The notes: a model not told the origin generated them from the letters alone. Shown: positions 16,003-24,896, counted from the stretch's first letter. The stretch is 32,253 bases of DNA from Ponticaulis sp. (GCA_002701295.1 NZUJ01000035.1:1-32253), one strand, 5' to 3'. Numbers and translations are program-made.

Positions 16003-17175
16003 ATGGCGCACTATGGCGACTTTCAGCATGAGATTTATTTTGGTGGCCTGAAGGGCGTACGGCCTAAATTGCCCGTAGATACAAAAACGCTGGAAGCGCG
16101 TGCAGAAGCCGCCATGTCGCCAGACCTGCTGAGCTATATTCAGGGCGGATGCGGCGATGAATTTACGCAGGACCGCAACGTGACGGCCTTCCACGACTGG
16201 GGGATCATTCCACGTATGCTGGTCGATTGCACGAAACGCGACCTGTCCGTCGACCTCTTCGGCGATACTCTTCCTGCCCCGGTCTTCATGGCGCCGATAG
16301 GCGTTATTGGCATGTGCGCGCAAGATGGCCATGGCGACATTGCCTCCGCGAAGGCATCGGCCATCACCGGCCTGCCGGTTATGGCATCAACCCTTGCGAA
16401 CGACCCTATCGAAGAAGTCGGGACAGCCGTCGGAGAGGGTGTCGGGTATTTTCAGCTCTACACCCCGCGAAATCGCGAGCTGGCCGAAAGCTTCGTCCGC
16501 CGCGCCGAAGCCTCTGGATTTAAGGCCATTGTCGTCACGCTGGACACCTGGCTGACCGGTTGGCGACCGCGCGATCTCAACACGTCAAACTTTCCGCAGC
16601 TCCGCGGACATGTTCTCCAGAACTATTTCACTGACCCGGTTTTCCAAAGCCTTCTGGAAAAGCCGATTTCGGAAGACCCGGCTGGCGCTATCATGACCTG
16701 GGGCAGCGTATTCGGTAAGAATGTCGACTGGGACGATATTCGCTGGCTGAGGTCCATAACTAAGCTGCCAATCGTTCTGAAAGGCATTTGCCATCCTGAT
16801 GACGCCAGAAAGGCCGTCGATGAGGGCGTGGATGGGATCTATTGCTCCAATCATGGTGGGCGACAAGCAAATGGCGGACTCGCCGCGATTGATATGCTCC
16901 AGGATGTGGTGAAAGCGAGTGGTGACACGCCTGTTCTGTTCGATTCCGGCATCCGCTCGGGATCGGATATCGGCAAAGCTCTGGCAATGGGAGCCCGGGC
17001 AGTTGGTATTGGCCGCCCATATGCCTATGGCCTGTCTCTGGGCGGCGTTGATGGAATCGTTCACGTGCTGCGCTGCATGCTGGCCGAGCTTGATCTGTTG
17101 ATGGCGGTCGACGGTTTCCCGGACATCGCGGCACTTCAGGCGGCGGGCGTCCGCCCCGTACGGTATGCCAAGTGA
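16003..17175 (+). CDS. FMN-dependent alpha-hydroxy-acid oxidising enzyme, lactate 2-monooxygenase-like
   Basis: TIM-barrel flavoenzyme oxidising a 2-hydroxy acid to the 2-oxo acid (or, in lactate 2-monooxygenase, oxidatively decarboxylating it). About 390 residues. Sequence pattern strongly resembles mycobacterial lactate 2-monooxygenase from the first residues (G-D-F-x-H-E-I-Y-x-x-G-L) to the end. Visible catalytic and FMN residues: Y45, Y153, D181, R188, K260, the base H284 and R287 in C-S-N-H-G-G-R-Q. The glycine of A-P-I-G-V-I is retained as in the monooxygenase. The ATG at 16003 was chosen for AGGGAGA upstream and for alignment with that family; ATGs at 15880, 15937 and 15967 are in frame, and 15967 is a fair alternative. 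It is divergent from the racemase (spacer 15816-16002) and followed by a 164-base spacer with stacked inverted repeats. The real substrate may be a longer or branched 2-hydroxy acid. Confidence 0.85.
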   Translation: MAHYGDFQHEIYFGGLKGVRPKLPVDTKTLEARAEAAMSPDLLSYIQGGCGDEFTQDRNVTAFHDWGIIPRMLVDCTKRDLSVDLFGDTLPAPVFMAPIGVIGMCAQDGHGDIASAKASAITGLPVMASTLANDPIEEVGTAVGEGVGYFQLYTPRNRELAESFVRRAEASGFKAIVVTLDTWLTGWRPRDLNTSNFPQLRGHVLQNYFTDPVFQSLLEKPISEDPAGAIMTWGSVFGKNVDWDDIRWLRSITKLPIVLKGICHPDDARKAVDEGVDGIYCSNHGGRQANGGLAAIDMLQDVVKASGDTPVLFDSGIRSGSDIGKALAMGARAVGIGRPYAYGLSLGGVDGIVHVLRCMLAELDLLMAVDGFPDIAALQAAGVRPVRYAK

Positions 17176-17228
17176 CCGGCATTTCTGTTTGAAGTCGGCG
17201 CGACGTGACCATAGGTAGATCGAGAAGC

Positions 17229-17245
17229 GAGGTGAACACCACCTC
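17229..17245. repeat. Inverted repeat A in the spacer before mmsA
   Basis: GAGGTG-AACAC-CACCTC, perfect 6-bp arms. First of three consecutive inverted repeats between the flavoenzyme stop and the mmsA start. No T-run follows, so a terminator role is uncertain. Confidence 0.5.
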
Positions 17246-17250
17246 AAAAT

Positions 17251-17267
17251 GCGACACGGCTTGTCGC
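17251..17267. repeat. Inverted repeat B in the spacer before mmsA
   Basis: GCGACA-CGGCT-TGTCGC, perfect 6-bp arms, five bases after repeat A. The pair could fold as two adjacent hairpins at the end of the flavoenzyme transcript. Confidence 0.5.
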
Positions 17268-17269
17268 AG

Positions 17270-17292
17270 GACATTCATTCGAATAAAATGTC
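17270..17292. promoter_or_regulatory. Candidate operator upstream of mmsA
   Basis: Arms GACATT (17270-17275) and AATGTC (17287-17292) surround an ATTCGAAT core, followed by a T8-CGATACATAA stretch (17303-17320) that resembles the AT-rich TCGATA/TCGAAA elements elsewhere in the window. This likely forms the mms operon promoter region. The regulator is not identifiable. Confidence 0.4.
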
Positions 17293-17339
17293 ACAAAGTC
17301 GATTTTTTTTCGATACATAATAGCAATAGGGAAACATAA

Positions 17340-18836
17340 ATGCGCGAACTCCACCATTTCGTGAACGGACAAACCGTCAAAGGCCAGTCCGGCCGTTTCT
17401 CCGACATTTATGACCCCAATACCGGCGAGGTTCAGGGAAAGGTCGCATTGGCCTCTGGCGCAGAACTCGACGTTGCCGTGCAAGCGGCTCTTAGAGCTCA
17501 ACCCGAATGGGCAGCCACCAATCCGCAGCGCCGGGCGCGCGTAATGTTCAAGTTCAAGCAGCTCCTCGAAGACAATATGCAGGAGCTTGCTCAGCTGCTC
17601 TCATCGGAGCACGGCAAGGTGGTCGCCGATTCCATTGGCGATGTGCAGCGCGGCCTTGAAGTGATCGAATTTGCGTGTGGTGTGCCGCATCTTCTCAAAG
17701 GCGAATACACAGAAGGTGCTGGCCCTGGAATTGATGTCTATTCCATGCGTCAGCCTCTTGGCGTGACAGCCGGTATCACCCCGTTCAACTTCCCCGCCAT
17801 GATCCCGATGTGGATGTTTGGCATCTCCATTGCCTGCGGCAACACGTTCATCCTGAAGCCATCAGAGAAAGACCCGTCGGTCCCGCTGCGCCTTGCCGAA
17901 CTGTTTATGGAGGCCGGTGCGCCTGAAGGTGTCCTGAACGTTGTGAATGGCGACAAGGAAAGCGTGGATGCGATCCTGACGCATCCGGATATCAGCGCTG
18001 TCAGCTTCGTCGGCTCATCAGATATTGCGCAATATGTCTATGCCAAAGGCACCGAAAACGGAAAGCGCGTTCAGGCCATGGGCGGTGCGAAGAACCACGG
18101 CGTCATTCTGCCAGATGCTGACATGGAACAGGTGGTGAAAGACATTGTCGGCGCAGCCTATGGCTCAGCGGGCGAACGCTGCATGGCTCTACCGGTTGCG
18201 GTTCCCGTCGGCAAGAAAACTGCTGACGAATTCGTTGAACGCATGACAGCGGCCGCTCAGGCGCTGAAGATTGGTGTTTCGACCGACGCAGAGGCACATT
18301 ACGGCCCGGTGGTTTCAGCCGCGCACAAGGCCAAGGTTGAGAGCTACATTCAGATGGGCGTCGATGAAGGCGCTGATCTTATCCTGGACGGACGCGGTCA
18401 CACGCTCCAAGGCCATGAGAATGGCTATTTCATCGGCCCGAGCCTGTTCGACAATGTGAAGCCTGAGATGCGCACCTATCAAGAAGAAATCTTCGGACCT
18501 GTTCTGCAGGTCGTCCGCGCAGAAAGCCTCGAAGAAGCCGCCGCTCTGCCGAGCAGACATCAGTATGGCAATGGCGTTGCACTGTTCACCCGGAACGGCC
18601 TCGCGGCGCGTGAATTTGCGTCCAAAGTGAATGTGGGCATGGTCGGCATCAATGTGCCCATCCCGGTGCCTGTATCCTATCACAGCTTCTCGGGCTGGAA
18701 GCGGTCTGCTTTCGGCGACCATAACCAGTATGGCATGGACGGCATCCGTTTTTGCACCAAGGTCAAGACTGTGACCCAGCGCTGGCCAGATGGCGATATC
18801 GGCGATCAGTCCTTCATTATCCCAACGATGCAGTAA
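17340..18836 (+). CDS. mmsA: Methylmalonate-semialdehyde dehydrogenase (CoA-acylating)
   Basis: Converts methylmalonate semialdehyde, NAD+ and CoA to propionyl-CoA and CO2, the last step of the distal valine/isobutyrate route. 498 residues, normal length for the family. Aldehyde dehydrogenase fold with N150 in P-F-N-F-P, the NAD pocket G-S-S-D-I-A (225-230) and the catalytic C281 in G-E-R-C-M-A-L-P, the variant that marks the CoA-acylating MmsA branch rather than ordinary aldehyde dehydrogenases. GGGAAAC lies just before the ATG. First gene of an operon; the next gene starts 25 bases after its stop. Confidence 0.95.
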   Translation: MRELHHFVNGQTVKGQSGRFSDIYDPNTGEVQGKVALASGAELDVAVQAALRAQPEWAATNPQRRARVMFKFKQLLEDNMQELAQLLSSEHGKVVADSIGDVQRGLEVIEFACGVPHLLKGEYTEGAGPGIDVYSMRQPLGVTAGITPFNFPAMIPMWMFGISIACGNTFILKPSEKDPSVPLRLAELFMEAGAPEGVLNVVNGDKESVDAILTHPDISAVSFVGSSDIAQYVYAKGTENGKRVQAMGGAKNHGVILPDADMEQVVKDIVGAAYGSAGERCMALPVAVPVGKKTADEFVERMTAAAQALKIGVSTDAEAHYGPVVSAAHKAKVESYIQMGVDEGADLILDGRGHTLQGHENGYFIGPSLFDNVKPEMRTYQEEIFGPVLQVVRAESLEEAAALPSRHQYGNGVALFTRNGLAAREFASKVNVGMVGINVPIPVPVSYHSFSGWKRSAFGDHNQYGMDGIRFCTKVKTVTQRWPDGDIGDQSFIIPTMQ

Positions 18837-18861
18837 CGACCCGAAAAGACAGGTCACGCAC

Positions 18862-19998
18862 ATGACAATTCTGACTGAAGAGCAAACCCTGATCGTCGAC
18901 ATGGCGGCCAAGTTCACAGACGACGTGCTACGCCCCAATGCAGCGCGCTGGGAGCTTGAAGAGACGCTCGATCGCGAGGTCCTGAAATCTTTGGGTGAGC
19001 TTGGTTTTGGCGGAATTTATGTTTCTGAAGAACTTGGTGGTTCTGGCCTCAGCCGATTTGATGCCGTTCTGATTTTCGAACAGCTCTCAAAGGGCGATAT
19101 CTCCCACGCGACTTTCCTGTCGATCCACAATATGGCCTCAGCCATGATCGACAAGTTTGGCTCAGACGAGGTGCGCAAGACCTATCTGCCGCGCCTGACG
19201 AGCTGTGATCTGATCGCGTCTTATTGCCTGACTGAACCGAATTCCGGATCTGACGCTGCGAGCCTTCGGACACGCGCGGAGAACGACGGCGACGGCTATG
19301 TGTTGAACGGTTCGAAGGTGTTCATCTCGGGCGCCGGATTTTCTGACGTCTATATCGTCATGGCGCGAACGTCTGATGATGGCGCAAAGGGGATTTCGAC
19401 CTTCCTCGTTGAGAAAAACACGCCGGGCCTCTCTTTCGGTAAGCATGAAGAAAAAATGGGCTGGCGCGCGCAACCGACAGCCGTCGTCAGCTTCGATAAT
19501 TGCCGCGTTCCTGAAACAAACCGCGTGGGCACAGAAGGTCATGGCTTTAAATACGCCATGGCCGGCCTTGATGGCGGCCGCCTCAACATTGCCGCGGCCT
19601 CTCTCGGCGGGGCTCAGGAAGCCATGGACCGCGCCCTCGCCTATTCAAAAGATCGCAAACAGTTCGGTCGCGCCATTTCTGAGTTTCAAGCAACACAGTT
19701 CAAGTTGGCCGATATGGAGATTGAGCTTTCCGCAGCCCGCGCGCTCCTCTACGAAGCGGCGCGGAAACTTGATGCCGGGGCACCAGACGCCAGCAAGGCC
19801 TGCGCATCAGCAAAGCGTTTTGTGACAGATACGGGCTCCAAGGTTGCCAATGACGCCCTGCAGATCCATGGCGGCTACGGCTATCTGAAAGACTATGAGG
19901 TTGAGCGCATCGTGCGTGACCTGCGCGTGCATCAGATCCTTGAGGGCACGAATGAGATCATGCGCGTCATCGTTGCGCGTGAACTCCTCAAGGGCTGA
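18862..19998 (+). CDS. Acyl-CoA dehydrogenase, isobutyryl-CoA dehydrogenase-like
   Basis: FAD enzyme introducing a 2,3 double bond into a short, branched acyl-CoA; in this operon the likely substrate is isobutyryl-CoA, giving methacrylyl-CoA. 378 residues. Landmarks: Y-C-L-T-E-P-N-S-G-S-D (121-131) of the FAD pocket, R-x-Q-F-G-R (265-270), D-A-L-Q-I-H-G-G-Y-G (331-340), and the catalytic base E361 in I-L-E-G-T-N-E. The H-Q-I-L-E-G-T-N-E ending is characteristic of the isobutyryl-CoA (ACAD8) group. The ATG at 18862 fits the family start; the frame extends upstream into mmsA. Position between mmsA and mmsB supports the assignment; electrons would go to an electron-transfer flavoprotein encoded elsewhere. 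Confidence 0.9.
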   Translation: MTILTEEQTLIVDMAAKFTDDVLRPNAARWELEETLDREVLKSLGELGFGGIYVSEELGGSGLSRFDAVLIFEQLSKGDISHATFLSIHNMASAMIDKFGSDEVRKTYLPRLTSCDLIASYCLTEPNSGSDAASLRTRAENDGDGYVLNGSKVFISGAGFSDVYIVMARTSDDGAKGISTFLVEKNTPGLSFGKHEEKMGWRAQPTAVVSFDNCRVPETNRVGTEGHGFKYAMAGLDGGRLNIAAASLGGAQEAMDRALAYSKDRKQFGRAISEFQATQFKLADMEIELSAARALLYEAARKLDAGAPDASKACASAKRFVTDTGSKVANDALQIHGGYGYLKDYEVERIVRDLRVHQILEGTNEIMRVIVARELLKG

Positions 19999-20058
19999 GC
20001 CAACTCACAATCATGATGGCCCAGGTCCAGACATGAGGCCGCGACGGGAGAGCACAAC

Positions 20059-20949
20059 ATGACCAATATCGCATTCATTGGGCTCGGAAATATGGGCTCG
20101 GGCATGTGCGTCAATCTGGTAAAGGCAGGACACAAGGTGAAAGCCTTTGACCTCAGTCCCGACGCCATCAGGGCGGCTGAAACAAACGGCGCCATCGCTG
20201 CGTCGGGCATTCAGGATGCCGTGTCGGATGCCGAATGCGTCGTCACCATGCTTCCCGCCGGGAAACATGTGCTTGAGGTCTATTTTGGGGAGCATGGCAT
20301 CACCTCATCCGCACCCCAGAACGCCGTATTGATTGATTGCTCCACGATCGCGGTGGAGGATGCACGTCGGGCCGCTGAAAACGCCAAAGCCGCCGGTTTT
20401 CTGATGGTCGACGCGCCAGTGTCTGGCGGCACGGCGGCAGCGGATGCAGGCACGCTGACCTTCATGGTAGGTGGACCGGATGAGGGGTTTGCGAAAGCGA
20501 AACCTGTTCTCGACGCGATGGGAAAGAACGTCTTCCATGCAGGCGCTGCGGGCAATGGACAGGTGGCGAAAATCGCCAACAATATGCTTCTCGGCATTTC
20601 CATGATCGGCACATGTGAGGCCTTTAATCTGGCTGAAAAGCTGGGCCTTGATGCGCAAACTTTCTTCGATATCGCCTCTACAGCATCAGGTCAGTGCTGG
20701 TCCATGACGAGCTATTGCCCGTCGCCCGGCCCTGTCCCTGCAGCGCCGTCTAACCGGGATTATCAACCCGGGTTTGCCGTCGCAATGATGCTCAAAGACC
20801 TCAAACTCGCCGCTGGCGCAGCGGACGAAGCCGGAGCCAATATTGAATTCGGGAAACTGGCCGAAGCGACGTATCAAAAGCTCTCTGAAGACGGATTTGG
20901 CGGTCTTGATTTTTCTGGTGTCATGAAGCGGGTCAAAGACGAAATCTGA
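20059..20949 (+). CDS. mmsB: 3-hydroxyisobutyrate dehydrogenase
   Basis: Oxidises 3-hydroxyisobutyrate to methylmalonate semialdehyde with NAD+. 296 residues, normal length. Rossmann motif G-L-G-N-M-G (8-13), substrate-binding D-A-P-V-S-G-G (118-124) and the catalytic K171 in G-N-G-Q-V-A-K-I-A-N-N, the position known for the family. GGGAGAG precedes the ATG. It ends the mms operon; the enoyl-CoA hydratase and 3-hydroxyisobutyryl-CoA hydrolase that link the dehydrogenase product to this enzyme are not in the window. No clear terminator separates it from the RTX gene 97 bases downstream. Confidence 0.95.
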   Translation: MTNIAFIGLGNMGSGMCVNLVKAGHKVKAFDLSPDAIRAAETNGAIAASGIQDAVSDAECVVTMLPAGKHVLEVYFGEHGITSSAPQNAVLIDCSTIAVEDARRAAENAKAAGFLMVDAPVSGGTAAADAGTLTFMVGGPDEGFAKAKPVLDAMGKNVFHAGAAGNGQVAKIANNMLLGISMIGTCEAFNLAEKLGLDAQTFFDIASTASGQCWSMTSYCPSPGPVPAAPSNRDYQPGFAVAMMLKDLKLAAGAADEAGANIEFGKLAEATYQKLSEDGFGGLDFSGVMKRVKDEI

Positions 20950-21020
20950 TTGAAACCTGCGTCAGGTCTTAAAATCAAACGCTCGGTCAAACGATTGCAT
21001 CAACGATTGACTGGTTCTGC

Positions 21021-21039
21021 GTCCTCAAAATCAGAGGAC
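21021..21039 (+). promoter_or_regulatory. Stem-loop at the ribosome site of the first RTX gene
   Basis: GTCCTC-AAAATCA-GAGGAC, perfect 6-bp stem, ending one base before the AAGGA ribosome site of the gene starting at 21047. It could control translation or simply be part of the leader. Upstream (20993-21009) an ACGATTG heptamer occurs twice. Confidence 0.4.
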
Positions 21040-21046
21040 AAGGAAA

Positions 21047-24000
21047 ATGAGAAAACACTCTACCAGATTTGCGGAGATCAATACGATTTCGGCGTTCGAG
21101 CTGGGTATTCAGCAGGATTTCGAAGGCACAAACGGCGCAGACACGATTGACGGCACAGACAATGACGACGTGATCCGCGGACTTGGCGGCAATGACACGC
21201 TGCGCGGTTTTGCGGGCGACGACATTATCGAAGGCGGCGCGGGTGCCGACGATATGAATGGCGGCGGCAACACCGATACGCTGTCCTACCTGAGCTCGAA
21301 TGCTGGTGTAACTGTAAACCTCAGAACCGGCTCCGCATCAGGCGGCCATGCTGAAGGCGACACGTTCCTCAATTTCCAGAATCTGGAGGGATCGGCATTC
21401 GATGACGTTCTGACCGGTGACGATGGCGACAACATCATCAATGGCAGCGACGGCGATGACCTTATCGAAGGTGGCGCGGGAGCTGACACCATGGATGGCG
21501 GCGACGGCATTGATACTCTGTCTTATGCGAGTTCGGACGCGGGCGTAGATGTAAGTTTTCCCGTTTTCAGTTTCGAGAGCGATGCGGAAGGTGGACACGC
21601 GACTGGCGATGTTTTTGTCAATTTTGAAAATCTGACTGGTTCCGCATTCAACGATGACATCTCGGGTGACCGGACCGACAATGAGCTTCGTGGTGGCGCG
21701 GGCGATGACAAAATCAACGGCAATTTCGGAAGTGACAGACTGTTCGGTGAGGCTGGCGACGACACATTGGTCGTGTTGAGGGCAAGCTCAACCCAAGACG
21801 GCAGTTTCATTGATGGTGGCGAGGGCATAGACAAACTCGACTACGCGAATTCCTCTACAGACATGGTTGTTGATATGTCAGCAGGAACAGCCATTGCTGA
21901 AAACGGCCATCAGGAAACGTTCACGAATATTGAGAATGTCAGAACGGCTTTTGGCGACGATACAATCATCGGTAACGGCGTTGACAATGTTTTGGAAGGC
22001 GCAAGCGGTGACGACACGATCTTCGGCAATGGCGGCGATGATACGATCTTCGGAAGTGTTGGCGATGACGTTATCGAAGGCGGAGCTGGTGCTGATGACA
22101 TGGATGGCGGAGATGACATAGATCTGCTCTCCTACGAGTCATCGTCAGAAGGCGTAAACATTGATCTTTCAACAAACACCGCTTCAGGCGGCGACGCAAC
22201 GGACGACACGATCGCGAACTTCGAAAACGTTCTGGGGTCGGCATTCAACGACACGCTGATCGGTGATGACGGCGACAATGAACTCACCGGAGGTGGCGGC
22301 CGGGATGTGCTGATCGGTGACGCTGGTGACGACACCATCAATGGCGGTGGCGGCGACATAATGTTCGGCGGCGACGGCAATGATTTCATCTTCATAGACG
22401 GCATCGCAGCTGATTCCCAAGCTGAAGCCTTCGGCGGTGACGGTGACGACACCATCATTGGCGGCACAGGGCTTGACCGCATTAATGGCGGCGCAGGTGC
22501 AGACTTTCTGGATGGCGGCGCTGGGGCGAACAATGTTCTCTATTACGACACCTCAGATGCGGGCGTGAACGTCAATCTGGAAACGAATGAAGTCTCCGGC
22601 GGCCATGCTGAAGGCGACACTATTCTGAACTTCCGGGATGTTTATGGATCAAACTTCGATGACGTTATCATCGGTACTATCGACAAAAACTTCATCAATT
22701 CGGGTGGCGGCGCAGACATCCTCGATGGCGGCGCAGGCGCGGATTTTCTCGGCTATGAGGGCTCGGACGAAGGCGTCTTTATCAATCTGGAAACAGGTGA
22801 AACATCCGGTGGTGACGCCGAAGGTGACGTGATCTCCAACTTTGAAAACCTGCAAGGCTCAGGCAAGGATGACCACTTCATCGGCTCATCTGGAGCCAAC
22901 GTGATCTTTGGTCGGGAAGGCAACGACATCATCGAAGGCGGTGCCGGTGCAGATGACTTAAAAGGAAACGGCGGAACGGATACGCTCAGCTATGTGTCGT
23001 CCGACGCGGGAGTTACAATCAACCTCGAAACCCTGACTGCCGCCGGTGGTCACGCAGAAGGCGACAGCATTCGCGGATTCGAGAATGTCTCCGGTTCTGC
23101 CCATGACGACACGATTACCGGGGATTCCAATGCCAACTTCCTGGAAGGTCGCAATGGCGATGATGTGCTCATCGGTGGCGGTGGCGCTGATGATCTGCGT
23201 GGCGGTGCAGGTGATGACATACTCGACGCTGGCGTTGGTGCAGACCGTTATAGCGGCGGCGCGGGCGCAGACACGTTCATAGTCAATCGTGGCGAAGGCA
23301 ATGGAGATTTTATTGCCGACTTCGAGACCATCGACAGACTGGTCACCAACTATGGTACGTTTCTGGCTGGTGCGAACTTTTCAGGCGAACAAAGTGAAAC
23401 TGGCGAACTTCGCTATTTTCATGAGAACGGCTTCACCGTTTTCGAAGGTGACACGAATGGTGATGGTGTCGCCGACGAAACATTCCGTGTTTCCGGAGAA
23501 TTCGCTTTCGAAGAAACAGTGGATGGAATCCGCATCGCCGAATCTGCAAGAGACCTCAATTCGGACGGTTTTGCTGACCTGATGTTCCAGAACGTAGACG
23601 GTGCCAACTTTCTGCGTCTGACAGATATCAACGGGTTCGCGACAAATGAAGGCCGCGTCGGACACACGCCTGCCGGTTTCGCTGATCTGAACGGCGACGG
23701 TCTGGATGATCTTATCCTGAAGGCACCAAGCGGCGCACATATCGTTCAATTCTCTGGCGACAATGCTGACTCCACCAATATCGGTCGCGGCCAACATACG
23801 GTTCTCGGCTTCGCTGATCTCGACGGTGATGGCCTGGACGAAGCTATTGCGATCCGGAACAATCCGAACAATGCGCGGGTTGGCGTGCTCGATGATCAGT
23901 TCAAACCCCTGGAAAACCTGCCACTAACGGATCAGACCCTTGCCGGGTTCGGTGACTTCAATGGTGACGGCAAAGTAGACGCGCTTCTGGAAACAGAAAC

Positions 24001-24664
24001 AGGCGGAAAGCGTATCCTGACAGATAATAGTCTGACCTTCGTCAATCAGTCCCGTTTCATCACCAAGGCGATCGGAGACTTTAATGGCGACGGATTCGAC
24101 GATGTGCTCGGTCTGCATGAGATAACTGACGACTTCACCCTTCTGCGCGGGCATTCCGAGTTTCCGCTAGGTGGCTCGGACGAAATCGGACTTGAGGGGC
24201 TGGAAGCTGTTGCGGTTCTGAAGGCTGACGACGACTCGTCTGATGATCTCCTCATGCGTGATGCAGTATCCGGTGACTTCGTCCTTTTAACGGATGGTCT
24301 GACAACCAGCACTCAGCTGAATGTCGATGGTGATACGTTTGAAGCCATTGGCGATTTCAATGGCGACGGCATTGATGATGTCCTTTTCCGCATGAGCAAT
24401 GACAATGGTCGCCTGCTTCTCTCAGCAGACAGATCTCAGGCCAATGTGTTGCCGGAACTCAACGGAAAGACCGTCTCCGATATCGGTGATTTTGATGGCG
24501 ATGGCGCAGATGACATCCTGCTGAAGGATGACGCAACGGGACGTTTCTCTGTATACTCCGGTCTGTCCGGCGACATTAAAGAACTCGATGCGACTCTTGA
24601 CGACGCAGAGGTTGTCGACTCAAATGGTCTCGATACGCTTGGGGTGCTGAACGACTTTGCGTGA
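21047..24664 (+). CDS. RTX calcium-binding repeat protein with C-terminal eight-repeat module (paralog 1)
   Basis: Giant (1205 residues), acidic, cysteine-free protein without a signal peptide, as expected of type I secretion substrates. Residues ~25-745 are hemolysin-type glycine/aspartate nonapeptides (G-G-x-G-x-D-x-hydrophobic-x) arranged in seven larger units of roughly 90 residues, each containing a 'DTLSYxSSxAGV...SGGHAEGDT...GSAFDD' block. Next comes a serralysin-type closing domain ('ADTFIVNRGEGNGDFIADFE' region, to ~830). From ~834 on there are eight FG-GAP/VCBS-like repeats of ~45 residues, most with a D-x-N/D-G-D-G calcium loop and a trailing strand ('GDFNGDGIDDVL'). The end 'DTLGVLNDFA' is identical in the neighbouring paralog. 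AAGGA precedes the ATG. Probable extracellular adhesin, surface-layer or matrix protein; no catalytic domain seen. No secretion-system genes are in the window. Confidence 0.85.
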   Translation: MRKHSTRFAEINTISAFELGIQQDFEGTNGADTIDGTDNDDVIRGLGGNDTLRGFAGDDIIEGGAGADDMNGGGNTDTLSYLSSNAGVTVNLRTGSASGGHAEGDTFLNFQNLEGSAFDDVLTGDDGDNIINGSDGDDLIEGGAGADTMDGGDGIDTLSYASSDAGVDVSFPVFSFESDAEGGHATGDVFVNFENLTGSAFNDDISGDRTDNELRGGAGDDKINGNFGSDRLFGEAGDDTLVVLRASSTQDGSFIDGGEGIDKLDYANSSTDMVVDMSAGTAIAENGHQETFTNIENVRTAFGDDTIIGNGVDNVLEGASGDDTIFGNGGDDTIFGSVGDDVIEGGAGADDMDGGDDIDLLSYESSSEGVNIDLSTNTASGGDATDDTIANFENVLGSAFNDTLIGDDGDNELTGGGGRDVLIGDAGDDTINGGGGDIMFGGDGNDFIFIDGIAADSQAEAFGGDGDDTIIGGTGLDRINGGAGADFLDGGAGANNVLYYDTSDAGVNVNLETNEVSGGHAEGDTILNFRDVYGSNFDDVIIGTIDKNFINSGGGADILDGGAGADFLGYEGSDEGVFINLETGETSGGDAEGDVISNFENLQGSGKDDHFIGSSGANVIFGREGNDIIEGGAGADDLKGNGGTDTLSYVSSDAGVTINLETLTAAGGHAEGDSIRGFENVSGSAHDDTITGDSNANFLEGRNGDDVLIGGGGADDLRGGAGDDILDAGVGADRYSGGAGADTFIVNRGEGNGDFIADFETIDRLVTNYGTFLAGANFSGEQSETGELRYFHENGFTVFEGDTNGDGVADETFRVSGEFAFEETVDGIRIAESARDLNSDGFADLMFQNVDGANFLRLTDINGFATNEGRVGHTPAGFADLNGDGLDDLILKAPSGAHIVQFSGDNADSTNIGRGQHTVLGFADLDGDGLDEAIAIRNNPNNARVGVLDDQFKPLENLPLTDQTLAGFGDFNGDGKVDALLETETGGKRILTDNSLTFVNQSRFITKAIGDFNGDGFDDVLGLHEITDDFTLLRGHSEFPLGGSDEIGLEGLEAVAVLKADDDSSDDLLMRDAVSGDFVLLTDGLTTSTQLNVDGDTFEAIGDFNGDGIDDVLFRMSNDNGRLLLSADRSQANVLPELNGKTVSDIGDFDGDGADDILLKDDATGRFSVYSGLSGDIKELDATLDDAEVVDSNGLDTLGVLNDFA
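21119..23283 (+). repeat. RTX nonapeptide array of paralog 1 (seven ~90-residue units)
   Basis: Tandem coding repeats of G-G-x-G-x-D nonapeptides, grouped in seven higher-order units. Units 2 and 3 are diverged; units 1, 4, 5, 6 and 7 keep the H/D-A-E-G-D-T core. Confidence 0.8.
23546..24664 (+). repeat. Conserved C-terminal eight-repeat module, copy 1
   Basis: Codes for eight FG-GAP/VCBS-like repeats ending in 'LGVLNDFA'. The same module occurs at 28667-29783 (most residues identical) and begins again at 31835 in the third gene. Confidence 0.75.
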
Positions 24665-24690
24665 TGAGATAATCTTAGACTAGCTTTAAC

Positions 24691-24729
24691 TTCGGCCCCG
24701 CTTATACTTGCAATATTGACGGGGCCGAA
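24691..24729 (+). terminator. Large stem-loop after paralog 1, probable terminator
   Basis: Perfect 10-bp stem TTCGGCCCCG / CGGGGCCGAA with a 19-base loop, 27 bases after the stop. The downstream side lacks a real T-run, so termination may be partial. The rest of the 271-base spacer (24665-24935) holds AAACG/ACGG-rich degenerate repeats and a GTTAG-TGG-CTAAC palindrome, but no gene. Confidence 0.6.
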
Positions 24730-24896
24730 TTCTATGGGCCTGTTGAGCTAAGCCAGCTTACTGGCACGCCTCAAGCAGTCAGGTCCGACTGAAGAAAAAC
24801 GCCATAAAACGCTTAAAACAGTCGTTTTCGACGGATAAAACGAACATTCAAACGGTCTTCACACGCTTCTTTACACGGTCGCTACAACGATAAACC

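Noticed and set aside
16585-17274. Minus-strand open frame opposite the flavoenzyme
   Set aside because: The plus-strand gene has full active-site support; the antisense product looks compositionally random.
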